DNA from: Stenomitos rutilans HA7619-LM2
GTDB taxonomy: Bacteria; Cyanobacteriota; Cyanobacteriia; Leptolyngbyales; Leptolyngbyaceae
Length of the DNA stretch: 64,000 nucleotides
Assembly: GCA_019358945.1 (NCBI GenBank)
Contig: JAHHIE010000002.1
Location: forward strand, 62,001 to 126,000
Direction: 5' to 3'
In this document: in pieces, positions 41,950-50,858 of the stretch
Numbering within the stretch: the first letter of the stretch is position 1
Layout: every line of letters begins with the position of its first letter
The notes under the pieces: model-generated
The model's database searches: none
The model's input: only the letters and a program-made list of their open reading frames with translations
What the model was told of the DNA's origin: nothing
Position numbers and translations under genes: made by a program

Positions 41950-42954
41950 ATGACCGCAGCGATTCTTGATAGACCGCCAGTTGCTAGTTTTGGGCTGCGA
42001 CTGGACACTAAAGAAAATATTCAACGCACCGCTATCGCGGCTGCAAGTGTTTCTCACTTAGACGCTGGCGAAGGTTTGTTCTTTGCCCGTCAGTTGGAGT
42101 ATATCGTCCCCCAACTGTATCAGGTGAAATACGCCGAACAACGCGCACGGGTACATTTTCCGGTTTCGTTTGAGGGTGGAAACGGCATCAAAACCATTAC
42201 CTACCGCGCTATAGATCGGCGTGGCAAAGCCAAAATTGTCACCAACTGGAGTACCGACTTTCCGCGTGTAAACGTGCTGGCAAGAGAAGTCTCTAACAAA
42301 GTAGTCTCTTTAGGTGACTCCTACGGTTACGACTTTCAGGAGATTCGTTCCGCCGCACAAGCCAATACACCGCTTGAACAGCTAGAAGCGAACGCGGCTC
42401 AAATGGCAATCACTGAGCTTGAAAACTCGCTGGCTTATTTTGGCGATGCCAATGCAAATGTTTATGGCGCTTTCAACAATCCATCAGTACCAATCACTTA
42501 CGCTGCCTATCCGCTAGCACTAGGTGGAACGCTTGCTGTCACGGTTGATCAAGTGGTCAGTGTTTTTAATACTGCCATCAATGGTGTCCTAGTCACGTCG
42601 CGTGGTGTGGAAAGGGTCAACATGATTCTTGTTCCATTAAAAGTCTGGACGTTTCTGTCAGTCACGCGACTTGGTAGTTACAACGACAGGACGTTAATGG
42701 AGTATCTGGAAAAAGTCTTTCCAGGTGTTGTTTTTGACTGGTGTAACGAATGCTCTGGGGCTGGCCCTAACGGGCAAGACATTATGTTTTCTTACGTGCG
42801 TGATGACATGCACTGCAACTTGTTAGTGCCTAGCGACTTTGAACAACTGCCCGTATTTTCCGATGGTGCCACTTTCTCGGTGAAGTGCCATGAACGTTTT
42901 GCTGGGGTGCGCTTACCTTACCCTGCCTCCTGTTTGCTCACCATTCTTCAATAG
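41950..42954 (+). CDS. Major capsid protein, DUF2184 type, 334 aa
   Basis: Signature stretches of DUF2184 capsids: FFARQLEYIVPQLYQVKYAE, then KTITYRAIDRRGKAKIV, then SLGDSYGYDFQEIRSAA and ENSLAYFGDANANVYG. The start at ATG 41950 is preceded by AGGAGG at ideal spacing, the strongest ribosome site seen here, as expected for the most abundant virion protein. Length normal for the family. Confidence 0.85.
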   Translation: MTAAILDRPPVASFGLRLDTKENIQRTAIAAASVSHLDAGEGLFFARQLEYIVPQLYQVKYAEQRARVHFPVSFEGGNGIKTITYRAIDRRGKAKIVTNWSTDFPRVNVLAREVSNKVVSLGDSYGYDFQEIRSAAQANTPLEQLEANAAQMAITELENSLAYFGDANANVYGAFNNPSVPITYAAYPLALGGTLAVTVDQVVSVFNTAINGVLVTSRGVERVNMILVPLKVWTFLSVTRLGSYNDRTLMEYLEKVFPGVVFDWCNECSGAGPNGQDIMFSYVRDDMHCNLLVPSDFEQLPVFSDGATFSVKCHERFAGVRLPYPASCLLTILQ

Positions 42955-42965
42955 CGACAAAACCT

Positions 42966-43391
42966 ATGCCAGCAGTTGAATTCTATGCGCGCCATCCTAA
43001 ATGGGGATGGGTATCGCCTCTAACATTAGGCCCAGTTGGTTTGCAACCCGGCATGGATGTTGATCCTGGTCATAATCTGATCAGTGAAGAAGCGATCGCT
43101 TCGATGTTAGAAAACCCGTTCTTTGCTCAAACTTGGCAAGAACTTCAAGACAGCAATATTGTCAAAGTGCTGAATTTGACAACTGGCACGATCGAGCCTG
43201 ATCTGCCTAGTCAATTAATTCCGGCGGTCAAGCAAGTGCAAGCAACTTCTAGCCTTTACGATTTGGAGCGCTGGCGTGACACTGATTTACGTCAGGGTGT
43301 GCAAACTGCGATCGCGGCACAAATTGAACGACTACAGCCAACCGAACCACCCAAACCAACCAATCGGGCAAAAGGACAGACGCAACCTTGA
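42966..43391 (+). CDS. Head-associated protein, 141 aa
   Basis: Begins MPAVEFYARHPKWGWVSPL and contains LENPFFAQTWQELQDSNIV, then a helical RQGVQTAIAAQIERL end. It lies between capsid and connector genes. No family recognised, but position suggests a capsid-linked or connector protein. Confidence 0.55.
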   Translation: MPAVEFYARHPKWGWVSPLTLGPVGLQPGMDVDPGHNLISEEAIASMLENPFFAQTWQELQDSNIVKVLNLTTGTIEPDLPSQLIPAVKQVQATSSLYDLERWRDTDLRQGVQTAIAAQIERLQPTEPPKPTNRAKGQTQP

Positions 43392-43780
43392 TTGTCACCT
43401 ACGATGACTTTAGCAACGACCCTCGGTATGAATCCTTTGGAACGCTTGACGAGGGTTTGGTTCAGGTTTACCTGTACGACGCGATCGCTGACTGCGCCCC
43501 TTCTGTGTGGCGCAATCCCACTACTAGAATCAGAGCGGTTAAATTGCTGGTCGCACATCGGCTGACTCTAGCTAGCCAAGCGGGTGAAGATGCCGTTCTG
43601 CCTGGTTTTGCTTCTGGTCAGATGACTTCACTTAGCACGTCTCAAGGTTCCAATTCTGCCAGTTTTAGCCCTGTTACGGGCATTGGCAGCACAGGTGATG
43701 AACTGCTGATGTTGACCATCTACGGTCAGGAGTTTTTGAGGTTACGTCGATCGCTTCCTACTGTTGGCTTTGTCGTTTGA
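43388..43780 (+). CDS. DUF4054-like head-tail connector, 130 aa
   Basis: TTG start at 43388 inside the preceding stop. The N-terminal YDDFSNDPRYESFGTLDEGL and helical VKLLVAHRLTLA fit DUF4054/adaptor proteins that bind beneath the portal. A central Ser/Thr/Gly linker follows, then a helix YGQEFLRLRRSL and a short strand end. Position after the capsid gene agrees. Confidence 0.65.
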   Translation: MIVTYDDFSNDPRYESFGTLDEGLVQVYLYDAIADCAPSVWRNPTTRIRAVKLLVAHRLTLASQAGEDAVLPGFASGQMTSLSTSQGSNSASFSPVTGIGSTGDELLMLTIYGQEFLRLRRSLPTVGFVV

Positions 43781-43792
43781 GGCCTAAAGTTT

Positions 43793-44338
43793 GTGTCTTG
43801 CCAAACGCTACACCTGATTAATTCTGAGCTTGGCTGCCTCGCCCTAAAGCAAGGAGCCAATTTCGGCTTAATGCCACTGAGCGACGGCATGCGTTTCTTC
43901 TACCCAGAGAACCCAGCGGTAGCAGGCAGCGGCGATCTGACAGGTTACACCGTCATTGGCCCGATTAAAGCAGATGTGAATGGCATCGTTCTAGCCACTT
44001 TCACATGCTCAGCACCGTTCTATCAACAAAAGGTAAAAGACGGAGTGCCTGTTGTGGCTAATGGCTCTCCTGTGATGGGTAGCTACTTCACCGTCAGATT
44101 GCCAGCAGTGGTGAAGCCAACAGCAACAGGAGACGATCGCTACCTACCTGTCCCACCCAATAGCCACAAACTGCCTGTACCGCTCGATAGCACTACGATC
44201 GACAATCAGGTAGCAAAAGGCCTTTACAAGCTTGGCAAACATTTCTGGACGTACAGCATTCTGGCAATGCCGCCTAATGATGCGGTGGATGCGATCGAGA
44301 TCATTGCCCCGTCTCTCATGCAAGTGATTGGGAGGTAG
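43793..44338 (+). CDS. Virion structural protein, 181 aa
   Basis: GTG start at 43793 (TTG 43791 possible). Mixed beta (DLTGYTVIGPIKADVNG, ATFTCSAPFYQQKV) with a helical tail (YSILAMPPNDAVDAIEII). No family recognised. Two bases separate it from the next TTG-start gene. Likely a connector or minor tail protein. Confidence 0.5.
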   Translation: MSCQTLHLINSELGCLALKQGANFGLMPLSDGMRFFYPENPAVAGSGDLTGYTVIGPIKADVNGIVLATFTCSAPFYQQKVKDGVPVVANGSPVMGSYFTVRLPAVVKPTATGDDRYLPVPPNSHKLPVPLDSTTIDNQVAKGLYKLGKHFWTYSILAMPPNDAVDAIEIIAPSLMQVIGR

Positions 44339-44340
44339 TT

Positions 44341-44769
44341 TTGACGATCTTAGACGTGGAAGTCGATAGCCCGCAACTGGAGGTAACGATTGATGGAGTC
44401 CTGGTTTTAGAAATTGACCCGATCGGCATTCAGGGGCCAAAAGGCGATCCGGGTAGTAGTGGACTGTTAAAAATGCCGTTTGCTTACGGAGATGCTTCAC
44501 CGATCGTCGTCACTTCGATCACAGGTTTTGTATTCACAGCAGCGATCGTGATTACAACTCCATTTAACGGTATTGGTGCTGCTTTGCGATTAGGTGACGC
44601 TGTTCAATCAGATCGTCTCATGAATGCCGCTCAAAACAACCCAGCGTTTGCGGCTGAGTACGAAACGAATCCAGGTTACGGGTATACCAGTGCTACGCAG
44701 CTTTTGTTCACAATCACTCCTGGCGCAGGGGCAACTCAAGGCGCTGGCTATGTTCTTCTAGAGGTCTAA
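44341..44769 (+). CDS. Small fibre protein with collagen-like segment, 142 aa
   Basis: TTG start at 44341. After a beta-rich N-terminus (VEVDSPQLEVTIDGVLVLEI) comes GIQGPKGDPGSSG, a collagen-like trimerisation element, then a small tip domain ending TPGAGATQGAGYVLLEV. Such proteins commonly form short trimeric fibres. Confidence 0.65.
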   Translation: MTILDVEVDSPQLEVTIDGVLVLEIDPIGIQGPKGDPGSSGLLKMPFAYGDASPIVVTSITGFVFTAAIVITTPFNGIGAALRLGDAVQSDRLMNAAQNNPAFAAEYETNPGYGYTSATQLLFTITPGAGATQGAGYVLLEV

Positions 44770-45471
44770 ATGTCTAAAGTCCTTGATGTTATTGCTACTA
44801 GTCTGTCAAAATTTCAAATTGCGATCGGAGGAGTGACGCTCAAAAACTCATCCGGTAATTTGCTTGTTCGCAACCCTGCTGATTCGGCTGACGCTGCGGT
44901 CACGGCCTCTCAGTTGAATAATTCAGGCGATGCGATCGTTATCAACTCTGATGCTGCTAGCACAGGGACGGACTGGGCTTTGACGATCGGGCGTAATCCA
45001 GCGGCAACGGCTGCTGTGACTCTCTACGCTCCACCCGCTAAAGGGACAGACGGCTTTTTCTTACGACAAAAAGCAGGCACCGCAGCAGGGGTGCTAGAGC
45101 TAGAGCTTGCATCAACCAGTGGCGCAAGCAATCAGCTAACTACAGACACGACCTCTCTCGCCTTCGGTACAACTTCGCCCTTGACACTGTTTACACTGCC
45201 TGCCAACGCGGTGGTTGAAGCTGTGCGGGTGATTATTGACACTCCTTTCACTGGCGGTACGCCATCCTTGTCAGTTGGCATTACGGGTACGACCTCAAAA
45301 TATATGAGCAGCACTCAAGTTGATTTGACCGCAACAGCTCAGACAATTTTTGAAGTTTACCCCGGACGCACAGCCAATGGTTCTTCTGAGAACTTGATTG
45401 CCACCTATGCGGCAAACAGTGCTTCTGCTGGAGCGGCACGCATTGAGGTTGATTACGCTATTCCTAGCTAG
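44770..45471 (+). CDS. Fibre/adhesin protein, 233 aa
   Basis: Directly follows the collagen-like fibre gene. Alternating Thr/Ser/Ala strands (LASTSGASNQLTTDTTSL, RIEVDYAIPS) and no charged catalytic sites. Likely part of the same adsorption apparatus. No named family. Confidence 0.55.
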   Translation: MSKVLDVIATSLSKFQIAIGGVTLKNSSGNLLVRNPADSADAAVTASQLNNSGDAIVINSDAASTGTDWALTIGRNPAATAAVTLYAPPAKGTDGFFLRQKAGTAAGVLELELASTSGASNQLTTDTTSLAFGTTSPLTLFTLPANAVVEAVRVIIDTPFTGGTPSLSVGITGTTSKYMSSTQVDLTATAQTIFEVYPGRTANGSSENLIATYAANSASAGAARIEVDYAIPS

Positions 45472-45482
45472 AGGCCGCGACT

Positions 45483-47519
45483 TTGGCTCGACACATTGAC
45501 TTAGCAAGCACAACCGAAGCCGATCTTAAGATCGGGGGGCCAGGAGGTAAGAGCGTACTGACAACAGATGCTCAATTCCTGTTGGTCGAGGGCTGTGAAT
45601 GCTCGGTCAACGGCAGCAACACACAGTATCTCGACCTTACCAGCGGCAAGGCGATTGTTGACGTGCAAGGTGTGCGCTACGTGGTCACACCAGCCGCGTT
45701 TACCAAGCGCCTCAACGCAGCCTGGGCGATCGGCACTAACGCAGGCGGCTTGCTGACAGGTTCATCGTTCCCAGCATCCACAACGCTGCATTGCTATATT
45801 ATGCGGCGGCGTAGTGACGGGACAGTTGATCACGGGTTTCATACGTCTGCAACCCAATCGACGTTTACAGACGGTTCTAGCAACGTTTGGGATCTGCGGC
45901 TGCACATGTCGATCACGACACAGAGCAGCAGTATTCGCCCAATCAAACAGAACGGCGGCTTAGTGCAATACCTCACGCCAGTCACAGATATTACAGCCGT
46001 TATTGGTACGACAGCCTCTCTCTATACGCTGTCGGTAGTCACTGGTATCAAAGTCAGGCCACTCTGCAAAGCGCATCTAGGCACGCAAGCATCGTCTGGC
46101 TACACTTTCTACTATTTCTCTGATCCCGACTGCGTGGATATTGCACCTGATTCCAGCACGCAATCCGGCAACACTGGGGCTTTTATGGTTGGGGCTTACT
46201 TGTATACTACGGCTGCCCCGATCGAGTACATCTACTGCAACACTTCGGCCCAAATTCGTGGACGGGCTAGCGCTACTGCCAGCAATACAATCATCACGAC
46301 CTTTGGGTACATTCACCCGCGTGGAGGCAATCCCACAGCAGCGCAGACGGTTGTCTTGAATGCGGGTACGGTGCGATCAACTTTTTCTGACGCGAACTAC
46401 ACAGTTACTGCTGGTACGACGATCGCGGCTCAGACGGGCACAATGAGCGCTGCACGGACAGTCACCTTGCCTGCTGCCAATGCTGTTATTGCAGGTTTTC
46501 AGTTATTGGTGATTGACGAAGCGGGTAGCGTCACCACCACAAACAGTCTGTCAATCAGTGCGGCTGGTAGCGACACAATTAATGAACTCACTTCGCTGCC
46601 AGCTTTAATCAACAACGCTAGCAGTTCAGTTATTTTGGAAAGCGACGGAACATCGAATTGGACGGTCGTTAAAAGCTCTCCTTGCATTTTTGAATTTACT
46701 AGTTCGGGGTCTTTCAATTTCCCGAATAACAACTTCAAACTAATAAGAGAACTACTCACAGGCGGTGGTGGTGGTGGTGGTGGTGGTAGACGTGACGCCA
46801 CCAGTACGGCAAAGGCAGGAGGCGGCGGGGGGGCGGCAGGCAGCGTCATAGACACGATCGTTAATGCCGTAGACCTACTAGCGCTAGGTCTTACTATGAC
46901 AGTGACGATCGGGGCTGCTGGTACGGCTGGTAACGCGGCTGCTTCTGATACCGCTAACGGAGGTAACGGAGGCACAGGCGGCACGACTAGCCTCAGTATT
47001 AGTGGCACTACGATCGGGCAAGCGCCTGGGGGCAACGGAGGCACAGGCGGCACCACCAGCACAGGTACACCGGGAGCAGCCTTAAACTCAACCTCGGCTC
47101 AATGGATTGGTGGTGGAGGCGGCACAGGTAATGCGACATCGGCAGGGCAAAATGGGTCTTCACACGCCTATGCACCTGGTAGCGGCGGCGGCGGCGGCGG
47201 TGTCAACGCCAGTAATGTTGCTCAAGCAGGCGGAGCCGGGACGGTTGGGTCGCGGGCGGCACATGGTACTACAACAGGCGGCACGGCTGGCACCAGTGGC
47301 ACCTCCGGGGGTAATGGTGGTGCTGGCAGCGTGATTAACAATACGTGGGGAGGAGGAGGAGGCGCGGGGGGCGGCGGCGGTTCGTCAGGGACAGGAGGTG
47401 CCGGGGGGTCTGGTGCACGTGGCGGTGGCGGCGGCGGTGGCGGCGCTTCGCTCAACGGCAATGCCTCTGGTGGAGGTGGTGCTGGTGGCGCAGGTTTTGC
47501 CCGTATAGTTTTCTTCTGA
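45483..47519 (+). CDS. Glycine-rich adhesin / receptor-binding protein, 678 aa
   Basis: TTG start at 45483. The first 400 residues are beta-rich; the last 270 are very rich in glycine, with runs of G separated by short Ser/Thr/Ala/Asn loops (GGNGGTGGTTS twice, GGGGGTGNATSAG, GGAGGSGARGGGG). This matches the glycine-rich sandwich architecture of T-even-type gp38 adhesins, where variable loops between polyglycine helices bind the receptor. Strong low-complexity DNA (GGNGG triplets) favours recombination and thus host-range change. Confidence 0.72.
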   Translation: MARHIDLASTTEADLKIGGPGGKSVLTTDAQFLLVEGCECSVNGSNTQYLDLTSGKAIVDVQGVRYVVTPAAFTKRLNAAWAIGTNAGGLLTGSSFPASTTLHCYIMRRRSDGTVDHGFHTSATQSTFTDGSSNVWDLRLHMSITTQSSSIRPIKQNGGLVQYLTPVTDITAVIGTTASLYTLSVVTGIKVRPLCKAHLGTQASSGYTFYYFSDPDCVDIAPDSSTQSGNTGAFMVGAYLYTTAAPIEYIYCNTSAQIRGRASATASNTIITTFGYIHPRGGNPTAAQTVVLNAGTVRSTFSDANYTVTAGTTIAAQTGTMSAARTVTLPAANAVIAGFQLLVIDEAGSVTTTNSLSISAAGSDTINELTSLPALINNASSSVILESDGTSNWTVVKSSPCIFEFTSSGSFNFPNNNFKLIRELLTGGGGGGGGGRRDATSTAKAGGGGGAAGSVIDTIVNAVDLLALGLTMTVTIGAAGTAGNAAASDTANGGNGGTGGTTSLSISGTTIGQAPGGNGGTGGTTSTGTPGAALNSTSAQWIGGGGGTGNATSAGQNGSSHAYAPGSGGGGGGVNASNVAQAGGAGTVGSRAAHGTTTGGTAGTSGTSGGNGGAGSVINNTWGGGGGAGGGGGSSGTGGAGGSGARGGGGGGGGASLNGNASGGGGAGGAGFARIVFF

Positions 47520-47531
47520 CTGGGGGTGATT

Positions 47532-47966
47532 ATGGCATCTGATTGGGCAATTTTAGACGACACTGGCTTGGTAGTGAACAAGATTGTGGCTGATGCTACT
47601 TTTCTGGAACAAGCGTATCCAGGCAAAGCTGTGCCGATCTTGCTTGATCAGCCTTGCGAAATTGGTTGGACACATACAGACGGTGCGTTTATTGCACCCA
47701 CGTCTGAAACAGTGCTCGACTATCGTTGGGTTGATTTGGAGAATGCGCTCAGAGGTACGGATTTGTTCGGAGTCGCTTTTGCTAACAACGCCGCCCTCAC
47801 GCTGATTACGCACTCGTTTGCAAACACCGCTCAGACGGATGAAAACCGCTTTGCCGATTTCACGTTTGCAGTTCAGGCAATTCAGTCTCAGTACACCCAG
47901 AAACAGCGCGATCGGTTCCTCACGACGCTACAAAATTGCGGGTTTCCAGCGATCGAGTTTAGCTGA
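47532..47966 (+). CDS. Tail-fibre assembly/attachment protein-like, 144 aa
   Basis: Start ATG 47532 has GGGGG five bases upstream; GTG at 47526 is less likely. The opening ASDWAILDDTGLVVNKIVAD and WTHTDGAFIAP resemble small fibre-associated proteins found beside adhesin genes. C-terminal half is helical (FAVQAIQSQYTQKQRDRFL). Ends by overlapping the convergent gene at 47959. Confidence 0.6.
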   Translation: MASDWAILDDTGLVVNKIVADATFLEQAYPGKAVPILLDQPCEIGWTHTDGAFIAPTSETVLDYRWVDLENALRGTDLFGVAFANNAALTLITHSFANTAQTDENRFADFTFAVQAIQSQYTQKQRDRFLTTLQNCGFPAIEFS

Positions 47967-48162
47967 GGGCAAGCGCTGGGTTAATAATCGCTAAATTCCG
48001 CATCGCTCTCATAAATTCCACATCGTTAAGCTGACCTTCCGCCCAGTACCGTAATGTCTGAACAACGATCGACACACTTACACCTAGCGCAGGATCTAGG
48101 CCAGCTTCCCGCATAAGCGCAATCGCTCTATCGGCTCTGTCTCGATCGTCTTGGTTTGTCAT
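47959..48162 (-). CDS. Small helical regulator-like protein, 67 aa
   Basis: Start at ATG 48162 chosen over an upstream codon at 48201. Sequence TNQDDRDRADRAIALMREA then VSIVVQTLRYWAEGQLNDVE, mostly helical. It is divergent from the integrase and shares the intergenic dyad, so an integrase regulator or excision factor role is possible; no family recognised. Confidence 0.55.
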   Translation of the reverse strand: MTNQDDRDRADRAIALMREAGLDPALGVSVSIVVQTLRYWAEGQLNDVEFMRAMRNLAIINPALALS

Positions 48163-48217
48163 TGACAAATTAACTCCGTGGGCCCGCCAATCGTAGGGCA
48201 AAGTCTAGCCTTCAATT

Positions 48218-48240
48218 ATACTATCATGAAGTGATAATAT
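48218..48240. promoter_or_regulatory. Imperfect dyad before the integrase gene
   Basis: ATACTATCA and TGATAATAT form 9-bp arms with one mismatch around a 5-base centre, 28 bases before the integrase start. It lies in the divergent promoter region and could be a regulator site or a recombinase-related site; attachment sites of serine integrases are also usually next to the gene, but none can be defined from one sequence. Confidence 0.45.
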
Positions 48241-48267
48241 TTCGATTATAGACATATTATTACCAGC

Positions 48268-49596
48268 ATGATATTGGGATACGCTCGCGAATCGACGCTT
48301 AAAGCGGAGCAAGATCAAGCTCTAGCTTGGCAAATACAGCGGCTACAGCGGTATGGCTGCGATCGCATCCTTACCGATCGTATGAGTGGAGCCAGCAAAA
48401 AGCGACCTGGCTACAAAGAACTACTAGCACTAATCGATTCAGACAACGTTACAGAGGTGGTCGTTTGCTCGGTTACCAGGCTAGGGCGATCAACTCGTCA
48501 AATGGTAGATGCGATCGATCTCTTTGCTGAGAAGAAAGTTAAATTTACTTCACTTGACGGCAAAATTGACATTGACACAGCATCAGGCAGGGCAAACGTA
48601 CAGATGCAAGCTGTTTTTGCACAGCTAGAGCGCGAGTTAATCCAAGAAAGGATCAACGCGGGCTACGACGGCATCCGAGCAAATAGAATGCCGATTCACG
48701 CCCCCTTTGGCTACAGAATCATTGACAAGCGGTTAGAAATCGATGTAGACGTGGAAACCATTGCACGGTGGATACGGCAATCAGTCATTGATGTTGGCCT
48801 GATCAAAACGACTCAAGCCATAAACCTCAATCACAAAGATTTGACTAAGATCCCACGATCGCCTGGCGGCATCAAGACCTGGCTGCAATGCGAGACTATC
48901 TACGGCAACCTTTGGTACGACCGTCACAATCGACGGGGCAAAACAAAAATTTACTACAACAACCATCCTGCCCTTTTCACTCAGCAAGAGCGTTTAGAAG
49001 TTGAAGAGTCTTTAAGCTTTCGGCAAAAACATCATGGTTTCAAGTCTGATCCAGTGCGGTTTCCCTTAACTGGCTTAATCTATTGTGCTGAGTGTGGCAG
49101 CAGTATGTCTGTCTCCTATAAGCACGATCGGGTTAACCCCATAGTTTATTACCGTTGCTATAAAGGAGTGCGGCGATCGTGCCCTAACAATAAGTACATG
49201 AATACTGACAACATTCAAAAAGCAATCATTATCGCTTTAGTAGACAGATCTGAAACCATTGCTGCACGAGCCATTCAAGCAGAACAAAAAGTAGCTGAAA
49301 ACCCTGGGCTTTTGGAGCTTAGAAAACAATTGATTGCTTTAGTAAAGCTGCCTACAAACTTTCATATCGAGGCCGCGATCGCAGGTATTCAATCCGATAT
49401 AGCTGAAATCGAAGTTGCTGCGTCTAAACAAGAAATTACGCTACAGCCGGATAGAGAGAAAGCATTAAAAGCATGTTCTAATCCAACTTTCTGGATTGAG
49501 CTAAAACCAGAAGACAAGCATTCAATTTACCGACTACTTGTGAAGCGAGTGGTTTGCCGAAGGAACAGCATCGAAACTGTTGAGCTTTGGGTCTAG
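48268..49596 (+). CDS. Large serine integrase, 442 aa
   Basis: N-terminal resolvase-type catalytic domain with YARES (Ser9), CSVTRLGRSTRQMVD and ERELIQERINAG. Then a recombinase domain (APFGYRIIDKRLEID, TIYGNLWYDRHNRRG), a zinc ribbon (CAECGSSMS, CYKGVRRSC) and a coiled-coil end. It resembles serine recombinases that excise elements in cyanobacteria (XisF-like). A complete gene of this kind supports a temperate lifestyle with integration at a specific site. Confidence 0.9.
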   Translation: MILGYARESTLKAEQDQALAWQIQRLQRYGCDRILTDRMSGASKKRPGYKELLALIDSDNVTEVVVCSVTRLGRSTRQMVDAIDLFAEKKVKFTSLDGKIDIDTASGRANVQMQAVFAQLERELIQERINAGYDGIRANRMPIHAPFGYRIIDKRLEIDVDVETIARWIRQSVIDVGLIKTTQAINLNHKDLTKIPRSPGGIKTWLQCETIYGNLWYDRHNRRGKTKIYYNNHPALFTQQERLEVEESLSFRQKHHGFKSDPVRFPLTGLIYCAECGSSMSVSYKHDRVNPIVYYRCYKGVRRSCPNNKYMNTDNIQKAIIIALVDRSETIAARAIQAEQKVAENPGLLELRKQLIALVKLPTNFHIEAAIAGIQSDIAEIEVAASKQEITLQPDREKALKACSNPTFWIELKPEDKHSIYRLLVKRVVCRRNSIETVELWV

Positions 49597-49597
49597 A

Positions 49598-49756
49598 TTA
49601 AGCGGCTTTTCGCAAGGCTGTTTCCAAATAGGCTTTTAACTGCGGCTCAGCTTTGTGCCAGTCAGGATGACCAGCAACAATCTTAGCTATTTTTTCTAAA
49701 GCTTCTTGACGCTCGGTAAAAGCTTGAATGTTTTCGTTTAACAATTGCCAGGTCAT
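49598..49756 (-). CDS. Small helical protein, 52 aa
   Basis: Begins MTWQLLNENIQAFTERQEAL and contains IAKIVAGHPDWHKAEPQLKA. The TAATG overlap with the preceding gene supports it as real. It stops two bases after the integrase stop on the other strand (convergent). No family recognised. Confidence 0.6.
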   Translation of the reverse strand: MTWQLLNENIQAFTERQEALEKIAKIVAGHPDWHKAEPQLKAYLETALRKAA

Positions 49757-49926
49757 TATTTTCCGTCCTTACAATTAATTGGCTTTGCCATCACTTTCAA
49801 ACACCCTTTGCATGTCACTGTTTGCGGATTGCTATTGCTGCTTATAGTGCTGCTGTGCCAGCGTCCACCTGCACGAAGGTCAGCTTTGCAGGGAATCCCG
49901 ATGTAATGGATGCGTTTCTTAGTCAT
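49756..49926 (-). CDS. Small Cys-pair protein, 56 aa
   Basis: ATG 49926 lies within the end of the upstream gene at a conserved junction (GAAGACGATCGCACC before ATG). Basic protein ending with VTCKGCLKVMAKPINCK, a C-x2-C plus a further Cys. Function unknown. Confidence 0.55.
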   Translation of the reverse strand: MTKKRIHYIGIPCKADLRAGGRWHSSTISSNSNPQTVTCKGCLKVMAKPINCKDGK

Positions 49927-50191
49927 TGGTGCGATCGTCTTCCTTAAATTCAAAACCTAGCCAATCCAAATCTGTGCGTTCAATTGTCCAAATGAGGCTA
50001 CCTTCTACTGGCTTAAAACCCTTTTCATCAAACTCTTTGTTTAAGAGATCGAGGCTTGTTCTTTGCTGTAGGCCAAGAATAGAGATTGCCATTAACGGTG
50101 GTAGTGCTGGATAGTTGTAATGCTGCCAGTAGCGCACATAATAACTGTTAGCCAAAAGCCGTACAATGGTGGTGAACTCTTTTAATGTCAT
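49919..50191 (-). CDS. Small early protein, 90 aa
   Basis: Begins MTLKEFTTIVRLLANSYYVR; helical N-terminus, then VEGSLIWTIERTDLDWLGF, and ends EDDRTND within the junction to the next gene. It follows a junction containing AATCGCAC before its ATG. No family recognised. Confidence 0.6.
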   Translation of the reverse strand: MTLKEFTTIVRLLANSYYVRYWQHYNYPALPPLMAISILGLQQRTSLDLLNKEFDEKGFKPVEGSLIWTIERTDLDWLGFEFKEDDRTND

Positions 50192-50445
50192 GTGCGATTG
50201 GTTCCATAAATGAACGCTCCAAGCTCATTGGTGTCATTGTCGTCACCGCCTGAGATTATTGGCTCGTCCCAAACAGGATCATCATCAAGGCGGACGCAGG
50301 TGATGACTTCGGCCAAATTCAGCAGGGCTTTAACTAACGACTGACCGTCAGCGCTAATAGAACTACCATTTGGAACATCGTTTTCAACGCGGAGAATGAC
50401 CCTGCCATTTGCTTCCCATACTTGGAGCTTGATGTTTTTAATCAT
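50188..50445 (-). CDS. Small beta-rich early protein, 85 aa
   Basis: ATG 50445 is preceded by GGAGG and the nine-base HIP1-containing spacer GCGATCGCA, so it is preferred over 50478. Sequence reads IKNIKLQVWEANGRVILRV and then an acidic C-terminus (DDDPVWDEPIISGGDDND). No family recognised. Confidence 0.6.
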   Translation of the reverse strand: MIKNIKLQVWEANGRVILRVENDVPNGSSISADGQSLVKALLNLAEVITCVRLDDDPVWDEPIISGGDDNDTNELGAFIYGTNRT

Positions 50446-50776
50446 TGCGATCGCCCTCCATGCCTTCAAGCCGTTCAATCAAAGCAATCAGTCTGTTTTC
50501 GACAGGGACCATTGTTTCTTTGACAATGGTTTCGATGACGTCAGAATGATCGACCTCAAAAACATCAGAGTCATCATCACAATCAGTGTCTTCTATCTCG
50601 CCGAACACAACTTCCCCAAGATTGTTTGTAGCTCGTTCTAAATCTTGCAGGCACTGGACAAAAGAAGAGATTGTGCTTGCGCTAGCGTTGGCTTCAACAA
50701 GGGGCGCTAGGCGCGATTGGATAAAGCTTTCTACTTCACAAATTAGGCTCAGAATCTTTTCGTTATCTCGGTTCAT
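50438..50776 (-). CDS. Helical early protein, 112 aa
   Basis: GAGGAAAGCGA precedes the ATG at 50776. Two coiled-coil helices (LICEVESFIQSRLAPLVEAN, MVPVENRLIALIERLEGME) flank an acidic centre (EIEDTDCDDDSD). Probably a dimeric accessory protein. Overlaps the next gene by 8 bases. Confidence 0.6.
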   Translation of the reverse strand: MNRDNEKILSLICEVESFIQSRLAPLVEANASASTISSFVQCLQDLERATNNLGEVVFGEIEDTDCDDDSDVFEVDHSDVIETIVKETMVPVENRLIALIERLEGMEGDRND

Positions 50777-50858
50777 TCGCTTTCCTCAATTTCATCAATT
50801 GGTAAACCTGATTAAGAGCGGCATCGCTACCTGATGGCGATAAATTACTAACTGTCAT
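50763..50858 (-). CDS. Possible micro-protein, 31 aa
   Basis: An ATG at 50858 forms an ATGA overlap with the upstream gene. The 31-codon frame (MTVSNLSPSGSDAALNQVYQ, then LMKLRKANEPR) ends inside the next gene's start region. Its coupling and lack of other content in the gap support translation, if only to carry ribosomes to the next start. Confidence 0.4.
   Translation of the reverse strand: MTVSNLSPSGSDAALNQVYQLMKLRKANEPR

Noticed and set aside
46499-47626. Pro/Val-rich minus-strand frames opposite the glycine-rich adhesin
   Set aside because: These are complement artefacts of GGN repeats (polyproline opposite polyglycine).
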